64,000 bases of DNA, taken from contig NZ_VUOC01000002.1 of assembly GCF_008386695.1 (NCBI RefSeq), positions 488,481-552,480 of the forward strand. Direction: 5' to 3'. The notes below the pieces were generated by a model. The model ran no database searches, had not been told where the DNA came from, and was given only the letters and a program-made list of their open reading frames with translations. The translations under genes and the position numbers were made by a program. This document shows, in pieces, positions 53,864 through 62,497 of the stretch. Source of the DNA: Chitinophaga agrisoli. GTDB taxonomy: Bacteria; Bacteroidota; Bacteroidia; Chitinophagales; Chitinophagaceae. The stretch's first letter is position 1, and each line of letters starts with the position of its first letter.

Positions 53864-55579
53864 TTACCAGCCTGCATTCTGTTTATAAAGTCCCTTGCTA
53901 TAGTTCATCTGGTTCAGGGGAATAGGCAGGTATTCATCCCTTCCCTTCTGGAAATGCGCTGTGCTCAGATGCGGCCGTTTTACGGATTCACTGGTAAAAT
54001 AAGCATTCAGGTATTCCGCGGCAATCCCCCATCGTACCAGGTCAAAAAACCGGCAACCTTCCATCGCAAATTCAAGGCGCCGCTCCCAGCGTAATGCCTG
54101 GCGGGCAAAGTCTTTTGTCCAGGTACAGTTAACGCCCGGCTGGTAAGTGCCCATACGGTAGTTGGAAGTAAAGGAACCGCTGTTCTGTTTTAATAGGCCG
54201 GTACTGGCGGCCGCCCGCTGTCTTACCTGGTTGATCAGTGGCAGCGCTTCATTCTGCCGTCCCAATTCGATCAGCGCCTCTGCTTTCCATAATAGAACAT
54301 CCGCATAACGGATTAGTTCCCAGTTTTTGGAACTGGACATAAAAGGCGGGATCTTCTGGAAAGATGGATCGTCCGGAGCTACGCATTCTTTCAGGCTGGT
54401 AAAAGGCCCATAGATCTGTGGCGCCCTGGCCCATAATTTCTGGTATACAAAATTGGGCTTGTACTTCCATGGGTGCCCGGGAATGGCTACGGTATGGTCC
54501 AGACGGGGATCAAAGGCCTGGTTCAGAAAATCATTGCCCTCCACTGCATCTGTACCATTATAACCATTGAACATAGGCAGGCCGTTGGCGTCTGTTTTAA
54601 AGGCGTTTACCATGTCCTGGCTGGGAATATGTTGCCAGCAGCAGCCAAACTCCTGGTTCATCGGATAAGACAAGGCATGGCCCATATCTATCCTTCCAAA
54701 AGGAGTCCCGTCGCCTTTAGAGAACTGAATGGCAAATATAGATTCGGGCCCATTTTCATACTGTGACAGGAAGTTCTGCGCAAAATCCGGCGCCAGGCCA
54801 AATTTGCCGGAACTGATCACCTCATCACACAGGCTGTTTACTTCCGTTAGCTTAGCGGCGTCTATATTAGTGACGTTATTGTGCTCATCCTGCTGGTAAG
54901 CCTGGTACAGCAGGGTCTTGGCCAGGTAGGCTTTCGCGGCAGCCTGTATGGGCCGGCCAGCATCCTCCTGAGTAACAGGCAGGTTAGCCGCTGCATACCG
55001 GAACTCCTCCGCTATTTTTGACCACAATGCATCATTGGCGTATCCAACATTAGAGATAGTATCATAACTGGTTTTAGGCGCCGTTTCATCAATAAAGGGT
55101 ACATGTTTGTATAAGATCTTCAGCATAAAATAGAAATGCCCGCGCAGGAACCGCAACTCCGCCTGCCGGCCGGCTTTCTGGGGATAGCTGGTTTCATCTA
55201 TGGCGTTTACACGGCGCAGGGCGTCATTTACGCGGGATATGGCGGCGTAGAGTTGTGCCCACATCTGGTCCGTGATGGAATTGTCCGGCCGGTTGGTCAC
55301 AAAGAGCTCATAGTCATTCCACTCGCTGTTATCCCCCGGGCCATCGCCGCCTTTGTAAGCATCGCCACTACGCATGCTGCCCCATGGCCAGAGACTGTAA
55401 GAAGTATGGATCTGATCATTGCCCACGGCGGAGTAAGCGGCAATGACCATTTTCTCTACGTTGCCGGGCGTATTCAGCTGGTCGCCGTCAATGGCGCCCT
55501 GCGGCTGCTGATCTAAGAAGTCTTTGCAGGATACGATAAACCCGCAACATAGCAGTAAAAGGAATATTTTCTTTTTCAT
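53864..55579 (-). CDS. SusD/RagB-family outer-membrane glycan-binding lipoprotein
   Basis: A 571-aa SusD-like lipoprotein with lipobox I-V-S-C (Cys about residue 17) followed by K-D-F-L-D-Q-Q-P-Q-G, the canonical start of mature SusD proteins. The N-terminal TPR part includes the block L-R-F-L-R-G-H-F-Y-F-M-L. The C-terminal RagB domain has L-W-K-A-E-A-L-I-E-L-G-R, then W-E-R-R-L-E-F-A-M-E-G-C-R-F-F-D-L-V-R-W-G and ends Y-L-P-I-P-L-N-Q-M. It caps the SusC transporter and binds the oligosaccharide, presumably fructan. It is 16 bp downstream of susC. Confidence 0.95.
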   Translation of the reverse strand: MKKKIFLLLLCCGFIVSCKDFLDQQPQGAIDGDQLNTPGNVEKMVIAAYSAVGNDQIHTSYSLWPWGSMRSGDAYKGGDGPGDNSEWNDYELFVTNRPDNSITDQMWAQLYAAISRVNDALRRVNAIDETSYPQKAGRQAELRFLRGHFYFMLKILYKHVPFIDETAPKTSYDTISNVGYANDALWSKIAEEFRYAAANLPVTQEDAGRPIQAAAKAYLAKTLLYQAYQQDEHNNVTNIDAAKLTEVNSLCDEVISSGKFGLAPDFAQNFLSQYENGPESIFAIQFSKGDGTPFGRIDMGHALSYPMNQEFGCCWQHIPSQDMVNAFKTDANGLPMFNGYNGTDAVEGNDFLNQAFDPRLDHTVAIPGHPWKYKPNFVYQKLWARAPQIYGPFTSLKECVAPDDPSFQKIPPFMSSSKNWELIRYADVLLWKAEALIELGRQNEALPLINQVRQRAAASTGLLKQNSGSFTSNYRMGTYQPGVNCTWTKDFARQALRWERRLEFAMEGCRFFDLVRWGIAAEYLNAYFTSESVKRPHLSTAHFQKGRDEYLPIPLNQMNYSKGLYKQNAGW

Positions 55580-55595
55580 GCGTCTTGTTTGAAGT

Positions 55596-58500
55596 TTACA
55601 GGGAAAGGTTTACGCCAATAGTACCCATTGCCGGGATGGGATACGCATAGTTTGGATTCTCCGGGTCTGTGGCCGTATAAGCCTTGCTTTTGATGGTAAA
55701 CAGGTTACTGCCTTGCACGAATATCCGTATGGCCCTGATGCGGCTGTTCTTCACCAGCGGTTTCAGATCATAACCTAGCTGTATATTCCGCAGCTTCAGA
55801 TAGGAACCGTTTTCTATGAAATAAGAAGAGGTGCGGCCTTCATTGTTCCGGTCTACCAGCGACAATGCAGGAATGGAAGACCCTGCGTTTTGCGGGGTCC
55901 AGGCGTCCAGTGTTCTGCTGCCCCAGTTAGTGCCTGGCCAGATGGAGGAAAAATCCGTATATGTTTTATAGTTGTTATATACATCCAGCCCCTGTACGCC
56001 CTGCAGGAAAAATGACAGGTCAAAGCTGCGGTAACGCAGTGATACATTCAGGCCATAGGAAAAATCCGGTATGCCACTGCTGATGTAATCCCGGTCCTTA
56101 TCATTGATCTCCCCGTCTCCGTTCAGGTCTTTGAAGCGGATACGGCCCACACCCTTTCCTGCCTGAGCGCCATAGTCGTCCACCTCTTTCTGGCTGGTAA
56201 ACAGGCCGTCTGCTACATAACCAAATACAGAGTTGATAGAATGCCCTACAATCGTTTTATCCTGTCCGTTACCTGCATAGGCGGTCAACACCGCATCCGG
56301 CAGGTAAGTGACCTTGTTCTTATAGTTGGAGAAGTTACCGGTAACGCTAAAACTGAGCTCTTTGGTGATATTTCCCTCGTAGGATAATAATATTTCCAAT
56401 CCTTTGTTCTGCATGGAAGCCCCGTTCAGCCAGCGGTAGCCACCCTCCCCTATTACCGCCAGGTAAGGCGGCCGGATCAGGATATCAGATGTTTTCTTGA
56501 TAAAGTAGTCAACGGAACCGGAAAGTTTGTTATCAAACAGGCCAAAGTCAATACCAAAATTAGACTCCTTTGTGCTCTCCCATCTCAGCGAATCATTGCT
56601 TTGTTGTATGAGGGCGTAACCGGAAGGCAGCTGGCCCGTACCGGCGCCGCCAATATCATAGGCCGTTCCCTGGTCAGCATTAAAAGTAGGGTCTGTTCCG
56701 TAAATAGCGGAATACAGCGCGAACGGCGCGTTATTGGCAATCTCCTGGTTGCCCGTCTTGCCCCAGCCGTAGCGCAGCTTCAGGTCTGAGATGAAGGCAA
56801 CCTGCTTCATAAACTCCTCTCCGCTGAGGCGCCATCCCAGTGAAAATGCGGGGAAATTACCATAACGGTACTGCCTGCCAAAACGGGATGAGCCATCCCT
56901 TCTGAGGGTAACAGCGGCCAGGTATTTATCATCATACGCATAGTTGATCTTTCCGAAAAAAGACATCAGCGTATATCCGGTGCCATTACCACTGTTATTC
57001 TTATTGGTGGAGCCGGCATCCAGGTAGGCATAGTCTATGTTCTCCAATGCATACCCCTGCCTGCTTCCGGAGAAGAACTGGTTGATATACTTTATCTGCT
57101 CCAGTCCTGCCAGGAAATTGAAGCGGCTTTTACCAAGATCAAGATCGTAGGTGGCGGTATTCTGCCAGATCCAGTTGCCTTCCAGGGTTTGGGACGTATT
57201 GTTGAGGTTTGAGGGGTCCGACAAGAAACCGGAGACATAAGATTTACGCAGCGTCCGCTGATAGACGCCATCGTAGTCAATGCCAAAGCTGGTGCGGTAA
57301 TGCAGATTGGGAATGATAGTAAGATCCGCATAGGCATTACCGAATACCCGGTAGAAATGGCTCTTATTCTGGATATTATCGGCAATGAGCCGCACGGGAT
57401 TCTGCCGGTCGGTCATACCAGGCGCAGGACCGCCCCAACCGCCATCTATGGTATGCACGGGCACAATGGGTTGCTGTACAAGGGCGGTGAACAGCACATC
57501 GTTTATCGGTATCAGCACATCTTTTATATAGGTGGCGGACAGGTTCTCTCCTACTTTCAGCCGCCCATCCCAGAAACTGTAGTCTGAATTAAACCGCGCA
57601 GTCGCCTTCTGCGTGTGGGTGCCGTCAACAATACCTTTATTATCATAATAGCTGACAGAAAACAGGGAATTGCCACGCTCTCCGCCATTGGACAACGCCA
57701 GGCTGTAAGATTGTATCAATGCCGGCTGATCTATTTCACCATACCAATAAGTGTTGGCCGGTTTCATTGTTTTGGCGGCATCAATATATTCCGGCAGGAT
57801 CACCTTGTTTAACACCGGGTTATTAAAGTCCTTATTCCAGTCGAACTGATAGATCTGGTTGGCGTTGGGATCTGATTTATCATTTACCGCCGCGCGCCAG
57901 TACCTTTCCCCCCTTTGTTCCGCATTCAGCGTCTTTAGCCGGGAGGTATAATACTGGAGGGAAGTAGACGCGTTTACATCAATGCGGCTAAAACCTTTGC
58001 GTGCCCGCTTGGTGGTGATGATAATAACGCCATTAGCCGCGCGGGACCCATAGATAGTAGCGGAAGATGCATCCTTTAATACCTGGAAGGAAGCGATATC
58101 ATCAGGGTTTAGCTCCTGCATGCCTCTTTTAGTGGGGATACCGTCAATTACATATAGGGGATCATTGTTCCCCAGTGTGCCGATACCGCGTATCCGCACC
58201 GTGGCGCCGCCAGACGGCGCGCCATCCGTGGTGATGGACACGCCGGGAACACGGCCCTGCAACGCCTTTACAGGGTTGCCCACAGGGATATCCTTTATTT
58301 CAGTGAGGTTAACGGCCGATACGGCCCCCGTCAGGTCCGCTTTTTTCTGTACCTGGTAACCGGTTACAACTACCTGGTTCAGATCGTTAATGCTTTGTTC
58401 CAGGCTTACTGACAGCTGTCCGGAGCCTGGCGCCTTCATGGTTAAAGTTTGCATTCCCAGAAAGGAGAAAATAAGCGGTTCATCCGGCGTGGCGTTTATC

Positions 58501-58673
58501 GAAAACCGCCCGGAGCTATCCGTAGTAGCTACCTGTGAACCGGTACGTACTGTAACACCGGGCAGCGGGCTATGTGAGCTTTTCTCGCTGACGGTGCCAC
58601 TTAAACGCCTTTGTTGGCTGAAACCCGCGGCTGCCATGCAGCAAGCCGCCAGTGTAAATAACAACACTTTCAT
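55596..58673 (-). CDS. SusC/RagA-family TonB-dependent transporter
   Basis: A 1,025-aa outer-membrane transporter. Order: signal peptide (about 1-19); carboxypeptidase-like regulatory domain (about 22-100) with G-V-T-V-R and F-S-I; the SusC signature V-V-V-T-G-Y-Q (about 100-106); plug domain (about 115-230) with P-L-Y-V-I-D-G-I-P and S-A-A-T-I-Y-G-S-R-A-A-N-G-V-I-I-I-T-T; and a 22-strand barrel to the C-terminus. No FecR-interacting STN domain is present, so control is by the LacI-type regulator rather than a sigma/anti-sigma pair. It imports oligosaccharides, here probably fructo-oligosaccharides, into the periplasm. It is the first gene of the PUL operon. Confidence 0.96.
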   Translation of the reverse strand: MKVLLFTLAACCMAAAGFSQQRRLSGTVSEKSSHSPLPGVTVRTGSQVATTDSSGRFSINATPDEPLIFSFLGMQTLTMKAPGSGQLSVSLEQSINDLNQVVVTGYQVQKKADLTGAVSAVNLTEIKDIPVGNPVKALQGRVPGVSITTDGAPSGGATVRIRGIGTLGNNDPLYVIDGIPTKRGMQELNPDDIASFQVLKDASSATIYGSRAANGVIIITTKRARKGFSRIDVNASTSLQYYTSRLKTLNAEQRGERYWRAAVNDKSDPNANQIYQFDWNKDFNNPVLNKVILPEYIDAAKTMKPANTYWYGEIDQPALIQSYSLALSNGGERGNSLFSVSYYDNKGIVDGTHTQKATARFNSDYSFWDGRLKVGENLSATYIKDVLIPINDVLFTALVQQPIVPVHTIDGGWGGPAPGMTDRQNPVRLIADNIQNKSHFYRVFGNAYADLTIIPNLHYRTSFGIDYDGVYQRTLRKSYVSGFLSDPSNLNNTSQTLEGNWIWQNTATYDLDLGKSRFNFLAGLEQIKYINQFFSGSRQGYALENIDYAYLDAGSTNKNNSGNGTGYTLMSFFGKINYAYDDKYLAAVTLRRDGSSRFGRQYRYGNFPAFSLGWRLSGEEFMKQVAFISDLKLRYGWGKTGNQEIANNAPFALYSAIYGTDPTFNADQGTAYDIGGAGTGQLPSGYALIQQSNDSLRWESTKESNFGIDFGLFDNKLSGSVDYFIKKTSDILIRPPYLAVIGEGGYRWLNGASMQNKGLEILLSYEGNITKELSFSVTGNFSNYKNKVTYLPDAVLTAYAGNGQDKTIVGHSINSVFGYVADGLFTSQKEVDDYGAQAGKGVGRIRFKDLNGDGEINDKDRDYISSGIPDFSYGLNVSLRYRSFDLSFFLQGVQGLDVYNNYKTYTDFSSIWPGTNWGSRTLDAWTPQNAGSSIPALSLVDRNNEGRTSSYFIENGSYLKLRNIQLGYDLKPLVKNSRIRAIRIFVQGSNLFTIKSKAYTATDPENPNYAYPIPAMGTIGVNLSL

Positions 58674-58775
58674 AACTGGAATTTATTTAGGTAAGGTTCT
58701 GATATGTTAGTGCACAAAGATCCCGCTGCAGCCTTAGCTGCATGCTCCTGGTGGTGACTACAATGACAATCTGTT

Positions 58776-58795
58776 TAGTTTAAACGTTTAAGCAA
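58776..58795. promoter_or_regulatory. LacI-type operator upstream of susC
   Basis: The site contains the 12-bp palindrome TTAAACGTTTAA (58780-58791) with the central CG typical of LacI operators. Its right half ACGTTTAAGCAA is identical to that of the operator upstream of the lacI gene. It lies about 105 bp before the susC start. Confidence 0.75.
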
Positions 58796-58810
58796 CTTGA
58801 GCAAAAAATT

Positions 58811-59821
58811 TTATTCCCCGCAAGACCGGCCTAAAACGAACCCAGCCTCCAGATAGATCTGCCTGTTAACCTGATTATGATTGATGATATCCATTAGTGT
58901 ATTGACCGCGATCTTCCCGATCTCTTCCAGTGGTTGCCGCGCATGTGTGATCGGACAATAGAACAGCTCAAATGCCTCTGCTTCGTCAAAGCTGACTATA
59001 GCCAGGTCCTCAGGAACCCTTAGCTGCATGCCGTTAATATACTTTAACCCGTTAATAGCAATAATGTCTGTGGCAAAGAAAATGCCGTCGCAACCTTGTG
59101 CTACCAGTTCCTGTACCGACCTCAGTACATCTTCCTGCACATGTTTTTCCCTGATCTCCTTTTTAAATTTGCTATTGTTCTTTAACCCATGATCCTCTAA
59201 AGCCTGAAAATATCCCCTGTCGCGCTCTCTCAGGTGATAGAGCGTTGTCTTGTAGTTAATAAATCCTATCTTTTTATGACCTGTTTTTATGAGGTGTTGG
59301 GTGCATTGGTAAGCTGTCCTGAAATTATCCACGGCTATATGGTTCGCCTGTATACCCGGAAAGTTACGGTCTATAAGCACAAACGGGATCTCATGCTTTT
59401 TCAGCCACTCTATCTGACTTTCTGATTTTTCCACGGGCACCAATATCAATCCGTCCACCTGCCGGTTCACCAGTACGTTCACGAGCTCTGCAAACTTGCT
59501 GTGATCTTCGTCAGAGCTGCCCAGGATAACGGTATAATTATTCTTGCCGGCTTCCGCTTCAATAGCCCTGGTAACGCCACTGGTAAAGCGGTAATTGATA
59601 TCTGCTACTATTAAGCCTACGGTATTGGTACGGTTTGTTTTTAAACTCTTGGCAATCTGGTTTGGGCGGTAATTAAGCGTGTCAGCGGCTTCCCTTATCT
59701 TTTCGGCTATTTCCTTACCCACCCGCTTTTCCTCTGCCCTCCCATTGAGTACATAAGAAACGAGGGCGGTGGATACTCCTACATGCTGCGCTATGTCCTT
59801 TAAGGCGATCTTTTTTTTCAT
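58811..59821 (-). CDS. LacI family transcriptional regulator of the fructan locus
   Basis: About 336 aa from the ATG at 59821; the frame to 59845 adds eight residues without support. The HTH is A-L-K-D-I-A-Q-H-V-G-V-S-T-A-L-V-S-Y-V-L-N-G (about 5-26), followed by the hinge N-Y-R-P-N-Q-I-A-K-S-L. The sugar-binding domain (about 60-336) has T-N-T-V-G-L-I-V-A-D-I at its start and C-D-G-I-F-F-A-T-D later, as in periplasmic-binding-protein folds. It probably represses the susC operon and itself and is released by fructose or a fructose phosphate. Using LacI rather than a hybrid two-component sensor differs from the Bacteroides thetaiotaomicron fructan locus. Confidence 0.93.
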   Translation of the reverse strand: MKKKIALKDIAQHVGVSTALVSYVLNGRAEEKRVGKEIAEKIREAADTLNYRPNQIAKSLKTNRTNTVGLIVADINYRFTSGVTRAIEAEAGKNNYTVILGSSDEDHSKFAELVNVLVNRQVDGLILVPVEKSESQIEWLKKHEIPFVLIDRNFPGIQANHIAVDNFRTAYQCTQHLIKTGHKKIGFINYKTTLYHLRERDRGYFQALEDHGLKNNSKFKKEIREKHVQEDVLRSVQELVAQGCDGIFFATDIIAINGLKYINGMQLRVPEDLAIVSFDEAEAFELFYCPITHARQPLEEIGKIAVNTLMDIINHNQVNRQIYLEAGFVLGRSCGE

Positions 59822-59854
59822 AACACTGGAATCGCGGGGAAGCACTTTTACGGG

Positions 59855-59901
59855 TTGCTTATACGTTTAAGCAAAGATAGAGATTAATTTGAATCAGCAA
59901 A
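59855..59901 (-). promoter_or_regulatory. lacI promoter overlapped by a LacI-type operator
   Basis: On the minus strand TTTG (59898-59901) and TATCTTTG (59872-59879) are 18 bp apart, an exact Bacteroidota promoter. The near-perfect 20-bp palindrome at 59855-59874, plus strand TTGCTTATACGTTTAAGCAA, differs from symmetry at one base pair of positions. It overlaps the last bases of the -7 box, so bound regulator would block its own gene. Confidence 0.8.
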
Positions 59902-59977
59902 CTTTTTTTTGGGCTGGGTGGTATATGAGATAATGGGGCGCTCCAGAAACGGCTGTTACCATCTATATTCGAGACTG

Positions 59978-60322
59978 CTATGACCTTGCATGTTTCTCTA
60001 TTTCATCCTGGAGTTCCTGGTCCCAGATAAATTCCATATCAAACTTTCCATCGGGCAATAACGTAAAAACAGCCCTGTTCCATTTATTACTACCGCCTTC
60101 AGTAGTTATTTCATGCAACTCCCGGATCCAAAGCCTGATATCCCGGGGAATTTTCCTGACAGACATATCATGTCCAGTCTCTCGTATCTGGTAATCTCCC
60201 GTATAACCTACCACGCCGGTTCCTACCACCTTAATAAGCAACCTGGCTTTTGTCCAGCTACTTTCTTCTATAGCACCCGCCATACCTTGGCCGATGTTTA
60301 AATAAATTTCATCAACAGTCAT
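59978..60322 (-). CDS. YezG/DUF600-like putative immunity protein
   Basis: A 114-aa cytoplasmic protein. The pattern S-W-T-K-A-R-L-L-I-K-V, then L-H-E-I, then W-N-R-A-V-F-T-L-L-P-D-G-K-F-D-M-E-F-I-W-D resembles the YezG (DUF600) family, where W-x-x-x-x-x-x-L-x-x-x-G-K-F-x-x-x-F-x-Y/W-D is conserved. Known YezG-type proteins are antitoxins or immunity proteins of LXG and other polymorphic toxins. No toxin lies beside it. The nearest gene, a divergent class 3 lipase 347 bp away, is not a usual partner, so it may be an orphan immunity gene. Family assignment is by eye and moderate. Confidence 0.55.
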   Translation of the reverse strand: MTVDEIYLNIGQGMAGAIEESSWTKARLLIKVVGTGVVGYTGDYQIRETGHDMSVRKIPRDIRLWIRELHEITTEGGSNKWNRAVFTLLPDGKFDMEFIWDQELQDEIEKHARS

Positions 60323-60668
60323 ACGATTTTATTTTAATCAGAATTTTCTACACAATGTGCCTGTGAAACGATAAATGCGGGTTAGGCGCACAAACTTCTT
60401 GCAGGTTTCCGTAGTTAGGGATTCCACTTTATTCATATTTAAATGTAGCCAAAAAATTATTTTTTAATAGAATATTCAATAGCTGGCAGCATTATTACCA
60501 AAAAATATTCCCCACAAGAATAAGACAAGCAAGAAAAAAACAAGAAGATCTATTGTTGTATTGCGAAAAGAAAAAATTACCCTAAATTACGCTCCTAATT
60601 AATTGTTTTGCAAATCGTTAAGGCCCCCAAAGCATCAGTTCATTTTTTCACCCTCAAACCATTTCCTT
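60323..60668. other. AT-rich divergent intergenic region
   Basis: About 346 bp between divergent genes, with long A-rich stretches (60440-60590) typical of Bacteroidota promoter regions. I found no exact TAnnTTTG element in usable position, no hairpin and no coding potential. A TTG-initiated 5' extension of the lipase frame from 60603 has no matching family sequence. Confidence 0.45.
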
Positions 60669-61634
60669 ATGGAATCCCAAGTAACCTCTTTATCAATTTC
60701 TCTGTCAGAGGCCATTCAGACGGCTAAAATAGTTAACCTGGCAGAAATCATGTTCAAACAGGCATTAAAGCAGAAGGATAAGCCTTCACAATTAAATCCC
60801 TCATTGCAGGCGTATCAGAACATCTGCAACAATCCGGACTTCCAGGCACTGGTAGACAAAGACTTTATGACAAATTACAACGTGCTGTACAATATCCAGA
60901 TGAATGACATCATTGCCCAGGGCGGCCTTCCGGATCTGGTCTATTATGGCTTCATCGCCCAGCACAAAAGTACTTTGGATTACGTGATGGCTATCCGCGG
61001 TACACAAAACATCCTTGAGGTCATTGCAGATGCATTTCTGATCCCAACCACCTTTAAGGAGTTTAACAACAACGCGATGGTGCCATCCGGCTTCTATGAT
61101 CTTTACGAATCCGCCCTCATTGTATCACCACCGGATGCCTCCAAGCAGATTGTACCGCTTCTGTTAAAGATTGTGGCAGCAGATCCGGCGCTCATGATGC
61201 CGGATGCCCGCAATGTGCGGACAACAGTTGCCGGTCATAGCCTTGGAGCCACACTGGCCACCTATTATGCCGCCGCGGCTTCCTCCGGCCTGGGCAAAGG
61301 ACTTGATTTGACCGTATGTACTTACGCCTCTCCAATGACAGGCGACGCCACATTTGCCAATACTTATAACAACCAGGTGGCTGACAACACCCGGATCTAT
61401 AATGTACCGGATGTTGTTCCAAAAGTTCCCGAGTATTTCGAAAACGGGGTTAATATCTACACCCAGGTAGCCGGCGGATATAAGATCGATTCCACACCGT
61501 ATCCCCAGGTAAAACCAGGCGCCCCTTGCGCGCATCAGTTACCGGTGTACGAGTATGTGCTTGAAAGGCTTAATGGAACAGATAATCCAGCTATCCTGAA
61601 CTTCGACGGCGGAGGCTGCAAAGCAACAAGTTAA
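60669..61634 (+). CDS. Class 3 lipase family protein
   Basis: About 321 aa from the ATG at 60669. It is an alpha/beta hydrolase of the lipase class 3 type: Y-V-M-A-I-R-G-T-Q near residue 100 forms the oxyanion region, V-A-G-H-S-L-G-A-T-L-A-T-Y-Y (about 187-200) the nucleophile elbow G-x-S-x-G, V-P-D-V-V-P-K-V-P (about 242-250) the Asp, and C-A-H-Q-L-P near residue 290 the His. This is the fungal-lipase-like triad. No signal peptide is seen, so the enzyme is intracellular or exported by a signal-independent route. It could hydrolyse storage or membrane lipids. A strong terminator follows. Confidence 0.88.
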   Translation: MESQVTSLSISLSEAIQTAKIVNLAEIMFKQALKQKDKPSQLNPSLQAYQNICNNPDFQALVDKDFMTNYNVLYNIQMNDIIAQGGLPDLVYYGFIAQHKSTLDYVMAIRGTQNILEVIADAFLIPTTFKEFNNNAMVPSGFYDLYESALIVSPPDASKQIVPLLLKIVAADPALMMPDARNVRTTVAGHSLGATLATYYAAAASSGLGKGLDLTVCTYASPMTGDATFANTYNNQVADNTRIYNVPDVVPKVPEYFENGVNIYTQVAGGYKIDSTPYPQVKPGAPCAHQLPVYEYVLERLNGTDNPAILNFDGGGCKATS

Positions 61635-61702
61635 AAAACAATACCGGTGACGGAATGGCCGGGGGCCGCCATTATACGTTACTGTTTGATCTATTATGAA
61701 AC

Positions 61703-61738
61703 AAAGGGTACCGGCAGTAAATAGTGCCGGTACCCTTT
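61703..61738. terminator. Bidirectional terminator between convergent genes
   Basis: AAAGGGTACCGGCA and TGCCGGTACCCTTT form a 14-bp perfect stem around an 8-nt loop. It separates the lipase gene (+) from the lipoprotein gene (-). Confidence 0.85.
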
Positions 61739-61754
61739 GCATTCGGTGGCAAAC

Positions 61755-62282
61755 CTACAACGTTATTTTAAAGATCAACCGGGAACCTGTTCGTGAAACA
61801 GTAAACGGATGATCCTCAATTACCGGATCGGTTACATTTATATAATAGGGGTTACATGCATTGCCAGACGCTACCTCCTTATTAGTATAAGACAGGGTAA
61901 CGCTCCCTACATTGGGAATGTCTATCTTATATTTAAATGCTCCCTTTTTTGTATCGGTGATATGGAACATCAGTGAACCATGCCAGGGAGCTCCCGGCTG
62001 TTTCACAATTATGCCCCGTTCTGAAGGAACATCTGCAGGCTCCGGGGTGATTGTTATAGTAGAAGTATCAATATCCTTTGTTAAAAGAATAGTATCCCCT
62101 GTTTGTCCATCTATCAATACAAGCCCTGCCTGGGTAGGCATCCCTTCACTAAAAACGCCCTCGCAGGGGTTAGATGGTTTCGATTTCTTACAGGCAGTGC
62201 CAAAACTTATGGCGCCCAGCAGCATTAATGGCAGATAATAAAATTTCCGGGTAAGGGAATAAGGTAATCGTTTTGTTTTCAT
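61755..62282 (-). CDS. Lipoprotein of unknown function
   Basis: About 175 aa from the ATG at 62282; the frame to 62396 adds 38 residues before the signal peptide. The signal sequence is M-K-T-K-R-L-P-Y-S-L-T-R-K-F-Y-Y-L-P-L with lipobox F-G-T-A-C followed by K-K-S-K. The mature part is beta-rich with three more Cys-containing loops (N-P-C-E-G, N-A-C-N-P). It ends with strands S-G-S-R-L-I-F-K-I-T-L. No family is recognised. It is monocistronic and terminated by the hairpin at 61703-61738. Confidence 0.75.
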   Translation of the reverse strand: MKTKRLPYSLTRKFYYLPLMLLGAISFGTACKKSKPSNPCEGVFSEGMPTQAGLVLIDGQTGDTILLTKDIDTSTITITPEPADVPSERGIIVKQPGAPWHGSLMFHITDTKKGAFKYKIDIPNVGSVTLSYTNKEVASGNACNPYYINVTDPVIEDHPFTVSRTGSRLIFKITL

Positions 62283-62497
62283 AATTAAGATAGGAGGATT
62301 TGATGCAATCACAGTACTTAGTTCTTTACAGGCAACAACAAGTGGTGACAATAGGTACTCAAAATATACTTTCCCTGGAATATACGCAAATATCATCAGG
62401 CCCCAATATTAAATACATAAAAGACTGTCCTTTGGGCCAGTTCTTGATAAGTTCACTACCATCACAGCCAATTTCAAATAATCCGTAATTTCCCGCC

